NCBI GenBank assembly: GCA_017547445.1
Contig: JAFYPR010000011.1
Location: 1 to 38,444 of the forward strand
Direction of reading: 5' to 3'
DNA: 38,444 nt
Origin: Clostridia bacterium
GTDB lineage: Bacteria > Bacillota > Clostridia > UMGS1883
The notes under the pieces were generated by a model that saw only the letters and a list, made by a program, of their open reading frames with translations, did no database searches and was not told where the DNA came from. Below, piece by piece: positions 1 through 7,490 of this stretch (its first letter is position 1; the number at the start of each line of letters is the position of its first letter). The translations under genes were made by a program, and so were the position numbers.

Positions 1-9
1 CGTGCAAGA

Positions 10-124
10 CTCCCTATGGGAGCCCTAAAATCGGCACTTTCGGCGGGGTGAATGCGATTAACCCCGCCTATTTTATTTGGGAAACCTTCTTTCCCAAACC
101 CTTCGCGATTGTGCGAAAAATAGG
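10..124. other. Hairpin-rich intergenic segment at the left edge
   Basis: No coding potential is visible here. There are several inverted repeats: CTCCC/GGGAG (10-14/18-22), GGCGGGGT/ACCCCGCC (42-49/61-68) followed by a T-rich run, TTTGGGAAA/TTTCCCAAA (76-84/90-98) and TTCGC/GCGAA (102-106/113-117). CCTATTTT (67-74) can also pair with AAAATAGG (117-124), enclosing the last two hairpins. The 42-75 element looks like a rho-independent terminator for a plus-strand gene to the left of the window. The others could be terminators, a structured RNA or a dispersed repeat; I cannot tell which. Confidence 0.4.
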
Positions 125-142
125 TTTATCGACAGTCTGAAC

Positions 143-180
143 AAAAATAAGGAAGAAGCGATTGCTTCTTCCTTATTTTT
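143..180 (-). terminator. Rho-independent terminator of lon-engB
   Basis: A perfect 17-bp inverted repeat (143-159 and 164-180) has a 4-base GATT loop and A/T runs at both ends, so it could terminate in either direction. It lies 8 bases past the engB stop codon. Its most likely job is to end the minus-strand lon-engB transcript. Confidence 0.9.
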
Positions 181-187
181 GTGCGAT

Positions 188-781
188 TTATTTTTCAACC
201 TCGCAGATTTCACATATAGCTTCCCAGGCATCATCAACACCTAAGCCTGTTTCGGCACTGAAGGGAATCATGATATCGTCATCTGTTAAGTTCAAAGTGT
301 AATAAATTTCGTCTAAGTGGTCGTTTAACTTTGTTTTTGCGATTTTATCGCACTTGGTGACAAAAATTAAGAGGTAACCGTGTCTTTCTCTTATCCAGTC
401 TGCCATCTGGGCATCTTCCTTTGTGGGTTTATGACGTGCATCCACTAAAAGAGCGGTAATCTTTAACTGTTCACGTGTGTGGAGATATGTTTCAATCATT
501 TTACCCCATTTTGCCTTTTCTTCTTTACTTACCTGGGCATAGCCGTAACCGGGAAGGTCAACAAAGTTAATTGCGTTATCAATATTATAAAAGTTGATTG
601 TTGCGGTTTTGCCGGGCTTTGAGCTTGTACGGGCTAAGCTCTTGCGGTTTAAAAGCTTATTGATAAAGCTTGATTTACCAACATTTGAACGGCCCGCAAA
701 TGCGATGTCGGGGAAATCTGTTTCGGGATACTGCCCGGGATTTACCGCTGAGATAGTCAGTGATGCGTTATGAATATTCAT
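188..781 (-). CDS. engB: Ribosome biogenesis GTP-binding protein EngB (YsxC/YihA)
   Basis: This 197-residue TRAFAC-class GTPase acts in assembly of the large ribosomal subunit. All G motifs are visible: G1 GRSNVGKS (30-37), the G2 region around PGKTATINFY (56-65), G3 DLPGYG (75-80), G4 TKCDK (142-146, the TKxD form usual for EngB) and G5 SAE (175-177). The length is typical. The start codon overlaps the lon stop codon as ATGA (778-781), so translation is probably coupled to lon. The lon-engB pairing is standard in Firmicutes. A strong hairpin terminator follows directly. Confidence 0.97.
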   Translation of the reverse strand: MNIHNASLTISAVNPGQYPETDFPDIAFAGRSNVGKSSFINKLLNRKSLARTSSKPGKTATINFYNIDNAINFVDLPGYGYAQVSKEEKAKWGKMIETYLHTREQLKITALLVDARHKPTKEDAQMADWIRERHGYLLIFVTKCDKIAKTKLNDHLDEIYYTLNLTDDDIMIPFSAETGLGVDDAWEAICEICEVEK

Positions 782-3174
782 GCTGTTACTCCTTTGTGTG
801 AACTGCCTCTTACATTTGTCTTTGGGAAAAGAGGCTCTTCTTTTTTTGTTTTTGCAGGTAAGAGCGCAGTGCCAATTACTTCGTCTGCATTTGAAACAAT
901 CTTAAATGCAATTTTTTCACGGATTTTTTCGGGGATATCCTTCAAATCCTTTTCATTATCACGGGGAATAATAATCGTATCTACCCCTGAGCGATATGCG
1001 GCAAGGACCTTTTCCTTTAATCCGCCTATGGGAAGCACTCTGCCTCTTATTGTGATTTCGCCTGTCATGGCAATGCGGGGGCGGACGGAGCGACCTGTAA
1101 GTGCGCTTACAAGAGCAGTTGCAATTGTTATACCCGCACTGGGGCCATCCTTTGGCGTTGCGCCTTCGGGAACATGGATGTGTATGTCGCAGTTTTTGTA
1201 GAAGGAGGGGTCGATTGAATATGCATCTGCCCTGGAGCGGATGTAGGAAATAGCCGCTTTTGCAGATTCCTTCATAATATCGCCGAGGCTTCCCGTCAAT
1301 TCAATTTTACCTGTGCCTTCCATTATGTTTACTTCAATACTTAATGTATCGCCACCGACCTGTGTCCATGCAAGACCTGTAACAATGCCTGTTTCGCCCG
1401 AATCGGATGCTTTGTCAAAGGTGTACTTCGGTGCGCCGAGATATTTTTCCAGAACGGGCTTTGTAATAGTGACACTCTTTTTGTTGCCTTCGGAGAGATC
1501 AAGAGCACACTTTCTGCATATAGAGGCAATTGTCCTTTCCAATGTACGGACGCCTGATTCCTTTGTATAGCCGTTGATGATATCAAGAAGAATTTCATCG
1601 GTGATTTTCATCTGTGACTTTTTAAGACCGTGGAGCTTTAACTGCTTTGGTACAAGATGGTCTGCTGCAATATGGAGCTTTTCTTCGTCTGTATAACCGG
1701 GAACTTCTATTAATTCCATTCTGTCCAAAAGCGGATGGGAAACTGTTGATAAGTCGTTTGCGGTTGTTATAAACATAACACGGGAGAGGTCAACGGGGAT
1801 TTCCATATAGTGGTCGGTAAAGGCGTTGTTCTGATTTGAATCTAAAACCTCTAAAAGAGCGGATGCAGGGTCACCCTTATAATCACGGGATAATTTGTCA
1901 ATCTCGTCAAGAAGGATTACGGGGTTTGAGGACTTTGCTTTTATAAGTGCATTTATAAGTCTGCCGGGAAGTGCGCCAACGTAAGTTCTTCTGTGACCCA
2001 TAATTTCGGCCTCGTCACGGACACCGCCTAAAGAAAATCGGGTATAATTCCTGCCCATAGCTTCGGCAAGGGATTTTGCAATTGAGGTTTTACCCACACC
2101 GGGAGGACCGTACAGACATAAAATAGCAGGAGCTTTGCCACCCGTAAGATTATGTACTGCAAGATGCTCAATAATCCTGTCCTTAACATCTCTCATGCCG
2201 TAATGGTCACGTTCTATAATTTCTTTTGATTTGGAAATATCAGATATTTCTTCTGTTGTCCTGTTCCAGGGAAGATCAAAGATAGTATCAAGATAACCTC
2301 TTGAAATTGCACTTTCGGGAGACTGGGGGCTGAGACGGGAATACCTGTCAAGCTCCTTCTTTATTCTGTCCTTTACGTATTCGGGGCAGTCAAGGGTGGT
2401 AAGCTTTTTTTCAAATTCCTCAACATCCTTTAAGTTGCCGTCCTTTTCGCCCAATTCAATTGCGATTGCCTTTGCTTCTTCACGAAGGAAATATTCACGG
2501 TTATTTTCGTCCATCTGTTCTTTTACACGAGCCATAAGGTCCGATTCAACCTGTAATACCTTTACCTCACGGATTAAATAGTCAATCAAAAGAAGAAGAC
2601 GGTTTTTAACATTCTTTGTTTCAAGAATTTTCTGCTTATCCTCGATTTCAGCAAGGAAGTTTTCTGCGATAGAGTCTGCAAGCGTCGAAGGGCTTTCCTC
2701 GTTGATACCCGAAATAAGTGTATCGGGGGAGGTTTTTGTATTTGCACGGAAATAAAGGTCAATAAGCGAATGAATCTGACGGGAAATTGCGCTGTATTCT
2801 TCGCTTCCAAGAGTTTTGAAGCTTGAATTCTGTTCTGTAATTTCAGCCTTTATATATTCACCTGTTGTATCGCAGGAGGTAAAGCTTGCGCGGCATACAC
2901 CTTCAGCCAATACACGGATGCCTTCGCCCGGAAGACGGATAAACTGCTTTATTTTAACTACCGTGCCTGTTTTGAATACATCATTTGCCGTAGGGTCTTC
3001 AATGCTGATATCCTTTTGAGTGGAAAGAAAGACAAGACCGTCACCTTGGGAGGCAACCTCCAGCGCACGGATAGACTTCTTTCTTATAACGTCAAAATGA
3101 AATACCATATGAGGAAAAACCACAAGCCCACGAAGGGCAATGGCGGGTATAGTTTTAGTTTTTATTTTAGACAT
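778..3174 (-). CDS. lon: ATP-dependent protease Lon (LonA type)
   Basis: This 798-residue cytosolic AAA+ serine protease degrades misfolded and regulatory proteins. Domains in order are an N-terminal LON substrate-recognition domain (about 8-200), a helical region (200-310), an AAA+ module and a proteolytic domain. The AAA+ module has Walker A GPPGVGKTS (356-364) and Walker B ILLDEID (420-426). The proteolytic domain (about 590-775) has the Ser-Lys dyad S679 (PKDGPSAG context) and K722 (GGLKEK context). The start is supported by an AAGGTGT ribosome binding site 8 bases upstream. No CIRCE or CtsR-like operator is seen at the promoter, so heat-shock control is not evident. The gene overlaps engB by 4 nt. 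Confidence 0.98.
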   Translation of the reverse strand: MSKIKTKTIPAIALRGLVVFPHMVFHFDVIRKKSIRALEVASQGDGLVFLSTQKDISIEDPTANDVFKTGTVVKIKQFIRLPGEGIRVLAEGVCRASFTSCDTTGEYIKAEITEQNSSFKTLGSEEYSAISRQIHSLIDLYFRANTKTSPDTLISGINEESPSTLADSIAENFLAEIEDKQKILETKNVKNRLLLLIDYLIREVKVLQVESDLMARVKEQMDENNREYFLREEAKAIAIELGEKDGNLKDVEEFEKKLTTLDCPEYVKDRIKKELDRYSRLSPQSPESAISRGYLDTIFDLPWNRTTEEISDISKSKEIIERDHYGMRDVKDRIIEHLAVHNLTGGKAPAILCLYGPPGVGKTSIAKSLAEAMGRNYTRFSLGGVRDEAEIMGHRRTYVGALPGRLINALIKAKSSNPVILLDEIDKLSRDYKGDPASALLEVLDSNQNNAFTDHYMEIPVDLSRVMFITTANDLSTVSHPLLDRMELIEVPGYTDEEKLHIAADHLVPKQLKLHGLKKSQMKITDEILLDIINGYTKESGVRTLERTIASICRKCALDLSEGNKKSVTITKPVLEKYLGAPKYTFDKASDSGETGIVTGLAWTQVGGDTLSIEVNIMEGTGKIELTGSLGDIMKESAKAAISYIRSRADAYSIDPSFYKNCDIHIHVPEGATPKDGPSAGITIATALVSALTGRSVRPRIAMTGEITIRGRVLPIGGLKEKVLAAYRSGVDTIIIPRDNEKDLKDIPEKIREKIAFKIVSNADEVIGTALLPAKTKKEEPLFPKTNVRGSSHKGVTA

Positions 3175-3212
3175 AACAGTTCACACCTTAAAAATATAAA
3201 TTATCCTATGAG

Positions 3213-3241
3213 ATTATACTATAACATAAGAAAAAATGCAA
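3213..3241 (-). promoter_or_regulatory. Sigma-A-type promoter of lon-engB
   Basis: On the minus strand, TTGCAT (3241-3236) and TATAAT (3218-3213) are separated by exactly 17 bases, about 40 bases upstream of the lon start codon. The divergently oriented htrA-like gene starts at 3314. I found no equally convincing promoter for htrA in the same gap. Confidence 0.75.
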
Positions 3242-3313
3242 TACACATATTCTTCTTGGCTTTGAATAAAAAAGAATTTCTGAGATGAAAATATAGAGGA
3301 GGTGTTTTTCGAT

Positions 3314-4405
3314 ATGAAAATATTAATTTATGCGGTATGCTTAGTGCTTGTGGGTGTATTTTCCTTTGCGGCGGGTGAGAATGCAAACCGTGCGGAGGAA
3401 GAAATTGTAAATGAGAGGATAAGCATTGAGGCTACATTGCCAAGTCCGATTATACCCAAGGTCGAAGAAAGCTTTCCCGATGTGGTGGAAAAGGTTTTGC
3501 CGTCTGTAGTGGGCATTGAAGCGGTGAGAAGAGGAAGTGAGAATACAGTAAGCTTAGGAAGCGGTGTTATTGTATCGGATATGGGTTTTGTGATTACAAA
3601 CCACCATGTTGTAGGAGATAAGCCCTACAAGATTGATGTGACTCTTTATGACGGAACAATAAAGGATGGCGAGCTTTGCTGGAGTGACAGAAGTCTTGAT
3701 GTTGCTGTGGTGAAATTTGAAGGAGAAGTGCCTGCAGTTGCCAGAATGGGCGAGTATGAAAGTATAAGAGTGGGCGAGGATGTATTTGCCATAGGAAACC
3801 CGTTAAGTCTGCAGTTTGAAAGAAGTGTTACAAAGGGGATTGTAAGCGCTAAGAACAGAACAATAAGTATAGATGATGATAAGGGAAAATTATACATGGA
3901 GGACCTGATACAGACGGATGCTTCCATTAACCCGGGAAACTCGGGAGGACCGCTTATGAATAATTTTGGGGAAGTTATAGGTATTAACACGGTAAGGGTT
4001 ACGTCTGCAGAGGGAATGGGGTTTGCGGTGCCTGTAAACATTTGCGAAAATGTAATTTCAGCATTGGAAGAGGATGGAAAATTCGAAACACCATATCTCG
4101 GTCTTTATGCATATACTGCTCAGACGGCAAAATATTTAAGAGGTGAAAGACCGCCGTCTGACGGGTTATATGTGATAAGCCTTGATGTAAAAGGACCTGC
4201 ATACGAAGGCGGTATACGATACGGAGATATAATAACCGGGATTAACGGTGTAAAAGTTAAAAGTATGCTTGAATTAAGGCGTGAACTTTTTAAATATAAC
4301 AGAGGAGACGAGATTGCTCTGAGTGTTGTGACACGAAAGGATGAAAAGGAAATAACGGTTACTGTAGATAAGCTGGATAACATATATTCAGGAGCAAATC
4401 AATAA
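3314..4405 (+). CDS. HtrA/DegP-like membrane-anchored serine protease with PDZ domain
   Basis: This trypsin-like S1C protease probably does extracytoplasmic protein quality control. I place the start at ATG 3314 (363 aa). The upstream in-frame GTG at 3302 lies inside the AGGAGG ribosome binding site (3297-3302), which is 11 bases from the ATG. Residues 1-20 form an N-terminal signal anchor. The catalytic triad is visible as H98 (TNHHVV), D129 (SLDVAV) and S210 (GNSGGP). One PDZ domain follows at about 262-350. The size and layout (one membrane segment, protease, single PDZ) match Firmicutes HtrA/YyxA proteins. The gene seems monocistronic, because a separate promoter precedes maf. Which HtrA paralogue it is cannot be decided. 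Confidence 0.93.
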   Translation: MKILIYAVCLVLVGVFSFAAGENANRAEEEIVNERISIEATLPSPIIPKVEESFPDVVEKVLPSVVGIEAVRRGSENTVSLGSGVIVSDMGFVITNHHVVGDKPYKIDVTLYDGTIKDGELCWSDRSLDVAVVKFEGEVPAVARMGEYESIRVGEDVFAIGNPLSLQFERSVTKGIVSAKNRTISIDDDKGKLYMEDLIQTDASINPGNSGGPLMNNFGEVIGINTVRVTSAEGMGFAVPVNICENVISALEEDGKFETPYLGLYAYTAQTAKYLRGERPPSDGLYVISLDVKGPAYEGGIRYGDIITGINGVKVKSMLELRRELFKYNRGDEIALSVVTRKDEKEITVTVDKLDNIYSGANQ

Positions 4406-4428
4406 TTTGAAATTTAGATAATATTTAG

Positions 4429-4464
4429 TTGAAAAGTGAACTGAAATATGATATGATATTTCAG
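4429..4464 (+). promoter_or_regulatory. Promoter with overlapping palindrome, maf-mre-min operon
   Basis: TTGAAA (4429-4434) and TATGAT (4452-4457) are separated by 17 bases, which predicts a transcription start near 4464. A perfect inverted repeat, CTGAAATAT-N6-ATATTTCAG (4441-4464), covers the spacer, the -10 box and the predicted start. It could be an operator for a repressor, or a short hairpin. No other promoter is evident before 12255, so this one may drive maf through the metallophosphoesterase gene. Confidence 0.7.
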
Positions 4465-4507
4465 TCAAGGAGTGTCTTGTCTTATTTGCATGGAAAGGAG
4501 CGGTATT

Positions 4508-5089
4508 ATGAAAAACTTTATACTTGCATCGGCATCGCCCCGCAGACAGGAAATATTGAGAGAAGCGGGTGTGAAACATACTGTGATACCCTCCGACGCA
4601 GATGAAAATATATCGCAGCTTCTTCCGCCTGAAAAATATGTAATGGAGCTTGCTCTTTTAAAGGGTGCGGCGGTAGCAAAGGGTGCAAAGAAGGAGGACA
4701 TTGTAATTTCTGCGGATACGGTTGTTGTGTCCGATGGTGAAATTATGGGAAAGCCTGAGGATTTTGATGATGCAAAAGCTATGCTGATGAAGCTTTCGGG
4801 CAAATGGCACAGCGTTCTGACAGGTTTTTGTGTTATATCGGGTGCCGACGGCTCTGCGAGCGTAAGATACGAAGAAACGAAGGTCAAATTTCGTGATTTT
4901 TCCGAGAAGGAGGCCCTTCGTTACATAAGAAGCGGTGAGAGCATGGATAAGGCAGGCGGTTACGGAATACAGGGTAAGGGAAGGCTTTTGGTCGAAAAAA
5001 TAGACGGTGACTATTTTAATGTTGTGGGACTTCCTATATGTGCTTTGTCAAAGATGCTGAAGGAAGATTTCGGAATTGATATACTGTAA
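4508..5089 (+). CDS. maf: Maf-family nucleoside triphosphate pyrophosphatase
   Basis: Maf proteins hydrolyse non-canonical or modified nucleoside triphosphates (dTTP/UTP for the YhdE branch) to monophosphates, and were named for septum inhibition when overproduced in Bacillus. I place the start at ATG 4508 (193 aa). AAGGAG at 4495-4500 lies 7 bases upstream, and the conserved N-terminus LASASPRRQEIL begins at residue 6. The SxSPRR signature is at about 8-13, the catalytic-region Asp in ISADTVV is D70, GKP is at 81-83, and the GGYGIQGKG and GDYFNVVGLP motifs are near the end. It is the first gene of the cell-shape operon, 16 bases before mreB, an arrangement shared by many Firmicutes. Confidence 0.95.
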   Translation: MKNFILASASPRRQEILREAGVKHTVIPSDADENISQLLPPEKYVMELALLKGAAVAKGAKKEDIVISADTVVVSDGEIMGKPEDFDDAKAMLMKLSGKWHSVLTGFCVISGADGSASVRYEETKVKFRDFSEKEALRYIRSGESMDKAGGYGIQGKGRLLVEKIDGDYFNVVGLPICALSKMLKEDFGIDIL

Positions 5090-5105
5090 TTAAGGATTGA
5101 TATAC

Positions 5106-6101
5106 ATGAGAGGAATTTGCGTTGATCTGGGCACCGGAAATACAAGCGTGTCCCTCGGGTCGGGCGGAAAGGCTTTTTGTGAGCCAAGCGTTGTAACGGT
5201 TGATATTGAAGATAATATAATAATTGATGCAGGTAGCATATCAAAAGAGGCAATCGGTAAAACTCCTGAGAACCTTCTGGCAATAAAGCCCCTGTCAGGT
5301 GGTGTAATTGCTGACTATTCAGCCGCTGAAGGTATGGTTAAGATGCTTGTTAAGAAGGCATACGGTAAAACCGTTTTTACAGGGGTAAATGCATTGGTAA
5401 CTGTTCCGTCAGGTGCAACACAGATGGAAAAACGTGCCGCGGCGGAAACTGTAAAGAATCTGGGTGTTTCCTCTGTATATACCATTGAAGGCAGTATGGC
5501 GGCGGCTCTTGGTGCCGGGGTAAATGTGCTGACACCTACGGGAAGTATGGTTGTGGATTTAGGCGCAGGAACTGCGGATTCGGGCGTTATTGCATTGGGC
5601 ACTATAGCTGCGGGCAACTGTATCAAGGATGCAGGCGACAGCATGGATGGTGCTATTGCAGCTTATGTAAAGCGTAAGTATAATCTTATGATAGGCGAAA
5701 ATACTGCTGAGAGAATAAAAATGGAGCTTGGCTGTGCAATAGCGAAGGAAAAAAATGAACTGAAAAAATATAAGGGCAGAGATATCTCTACGGGGTTACC
5801 CAGGGAGATTGCCATATACAGTGAAGAAATACGCCTTATTATGGCGGATATCATAAAAAAGATTATTGATTCGGTGGTTATAACACTTGAAAAGACCCCC
5901 TCTGAGCTTTTAAGCGACGTTATGGAGTCGGGTATTATACTTACGGGCGGATTGGCTAATATTTACGGAATAGCTGAGCTTTTCACAAAAAAGACAGGCT
6001 TTAAGACTACTGTTGCAGAAAATCCCGAAGGATGTACACTTCGTGGGGCAGAAAAGGTATTTGCGGATAAAAAGCTCAGAAAATTACTTAAAAACAACTG
6101 A
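5106..6101 (+). CDS. mreB: Rod-shape-determining protein MreB (actin-like)
   Basis: This bacterial actin homologue guides the lateral cell-wall synthesis machinery. ATG 5106 (331 aa) fits the AAGGA site 9 bases upstream better than the TTG at 5097. The actin-fold motifs are phosphate-1 VDLGTGNTSV (6-15), VPSGATQMEKRA (100-111), phosphate-2 VDLGAGTADSG (150-160), GENTAERIKMELG (197-209) and a late adenosine-loop GGLANIYG. It is somewhat divergent: phosphate-2 usually reads DIGGGT, and the segment after it lacks the usual GG before D(E/S)MD. It is followed by mreC and mreD, so the role is clear from context, but it could be a paralogue (Mbl/MreBH type) of another copy elsewhere. Confidence 0.9.
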   Translation: MRGICVDLGTGNTSVSLGSGGKAFCEPSVVTVDIEDNIIIDAGSISKEAIGKTPENLLAIKPLSGGVIADYSAAEGMVKMLVKKAYGKTVFTGVNALVTVPSGATQMEKRAAAETVKNLGVSSVYTIEGSMAAALGAGVNVLTPTGSMVVDLGAGTADSGVIALGTIAAGNCIKDAGDSMDGAIAAYVKRKYNLMIGENTAERIKMELGCAIAKEKNELKKYKGRDISTGLPREIAIYSEEIRLIMADIIKKIIDSVVITLEKTPSELLSDVMESGIILTGGLANIYGIAELFTKKTGFKTTVAENPEGCTLRGAEKVFADKKLRKLLKNN

Positions 6102-6140
6102 TTGACAGGTCGTCGGACAGTGCAAGGGATGTGAACACAG

Positions 6141-6959
6141 ATGCGGAAGTTTTCGAAAAATTTTTATATAAGACTGGCGGTTATAAGCGCACTTGTTTTA
6201 ATCGTTATGGCTGTATCGACCCTTTCTGACGGCAGGGCAGATATTGTAACAAATGTAGCCAATATGGTAATTCAGCCTGCCACAAAGGGGGTTTCCTTTG
6301 TGTATGACAAGCTGTCGGGTGTTGTGGATTCTTTTGTAAGAGCAGGCAGTTATGCGGAAGAAAACGAGCTTTTAAAGGCACGTATAGCTATACTTGAAAA
6401 CGATTATTCGGACATTGAAGCATATAAGGCAGAAAATGAAAGACTTCTTTCTTTGCTGAACATGAAATCGTCCATGCCCCAGCTTAATCTCCAGGGTGCG
6501 TCGGTTATCTCTATAGAAGCGGATAACTGGTACAATGTTATTACCATTGACAAGGGCTCGGGAATGGGCGTTAAGGTAAATGATGTTGTATTGACTGCCC
6601 AGGGACTTGTGGGTACTGTATATGAGGTTGGTACTACATGGGCGAAGGTGAGAGAAATTGTTGATATGTCATCGTCTATCAGTGTTGTATGCGGAAGAAC
6701 AGGGGACCGAGGCGTGCTTGAAGGGGACTTCCGTCTTGCTCAGAGAGGCAGATGCAAGCTTAATTATCTGCCGAAAAACTCAAAGGTTGTTATCGGTGAC
6801 AGAATTGAAATTTCCGATACGGGAAGTATTTATCCCCAAGGCGTTTATGTAGGCAAAATTGTTGAAATTTATGACGATGATGACGGACTTACACTTACTG
6901 CTATAGTTGAAAGTGAAGTCAACTTCAACTCATTAAGTGAGGTTTTGGTGGGAAGCTGA
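6141..6959 (+). CDS. mreC: Rod-shape-determining protein MreC
   Basis: MreC is a bitopic membrane protein that links cytoplasmic MreB to the periplasmic-side elongation enzymes, especially class B PBP2. The 272-residue protein has a short basic N-terminus, one membrane segment (about 10-28), a coiled coil (about 70-108, rich in E/K/L with AEENELLKARIAILEN) and a C-terminal beta-domain. That domain carries the family signatures DKGSGMGVKVNDVVL and GLVGTVYEVG. It lies between mreB and mreD in the same operon. An AAGGGA site is 11 bases upstream of the ATG. Confidence 0.96.
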   Translation: MRKFSKNFYIRLAVISALVLIVMAVSTLSDGRADIVTNVANMVIQPATKGVSFVYDKLSGVVDSFVRAGSYAEENELLKARIAILENDYSDIEAYKAENERLLSLLNMKSSMPQLNLQGASVISIEADNWYNVITIDKGSGMGVKVNDVVLTAQGLVGTVYEVGTTWAKVREIVDMSSSISVVCGRTGDRGVLEGDFRLAQRGRCKLNYLPKNSKVVIGDRIEISDTGSIYPQGVYVGKIVEIYDDDDGLTLTAIVESEVNFNSLSEVLVGS

Positions 6960-6977
6960 TTATAAGGAGGTGACGAA

Positions 6978-7490
6978 ATGAGCATGAAATTCAAATCTGT
7001 ACTGATACTTGCGGTTATAGCTTTTCAGCTGACAGTATTGCCTCATTTTGCACCTTTCGGGGTCGTCCCGAACTACACCTTGATTTTCGTGATTGCCGTC
7101 TGTCTTATTTCTGACGGGGTGGAGAGCGTGATTTTTTCGGGCGTAACAGGACTTCTGATGGATTTATTTACAGGGGCAAGGATTGGTCTTAATATTCTGC
7201 TTTATATGTATATTTCCATTGCACTTATAATGGTTATTGATGCAGTATACAATAAGAGATTAAGAGTTGTAATTCCCATGTGCTTTGTATCGTCGTTTAT
7301 ATATGAGCTGTTTTTCGGTGTGCTGAGCACACTTTTACGCGGTGCAACTTTTTATGCTGAAGCTGTATGGAAGGTTGTGCTTCCTGTTGCACTGATCAAT
7401 ACGGTTATTTTTATTCCCGTATACATTATACTTTCAAGGCTTCGCTTTGAGAAAAGGAAAAGGGGGATAAAATATGAACGTCAGATATAG
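6978..7490 (+). CDS. mreD: Rod-shape-determining protein MreD
   Basis: This 170-residue polytopic membrane protein has about five hydrophobic segments and works with MreC and PBP2 in cell elongation. MreD is poorly conserved in sequence. The call rests on size, hydrophobicity, the N-terminal pattern (VLPHFAPFGVVPNYTLIFVIAV, typical of the family's PDLLLI-like region) and position after mreC. A strong AAGGAGGTG ribosome binding site precedes the ATG. The last 17 bases overlap the PBP2 gene. It ends with TAG, the only intact gene in the window that appears to do so. Confidence 0.93.
   Translation: MSMKFKSVLILAVIAFQLTVLPHFAPFGVVPNYTLIFVIAVCLISDGVESVIFSGVTGLLMDLFTGARIGLNILLYMYISIALIMVIDAVYNKRLRVVIPMCFVSSFIYELFFGVLSTLLRGATFYAEAVWKVVLPVALINTVIFIPVYIILSRLRFEKRKRGIKYERQI

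Noticed and set aside
3175-3313. HrcA (CIRCE) or CtsR operator upstream of lon
   Set aside because: Neither the TTAGCACTC dyad nor tandem GGTCAAA repeats are present between lon and the htrA-like gene.
3302-3313. GTG 3302 as the start of the HtrA-like protease
   Set aside because: The GTG overlaps the AGGAGG ribosome binding site that serves the ATG at 3314, and the signal anchor begins naturally at that ATG.
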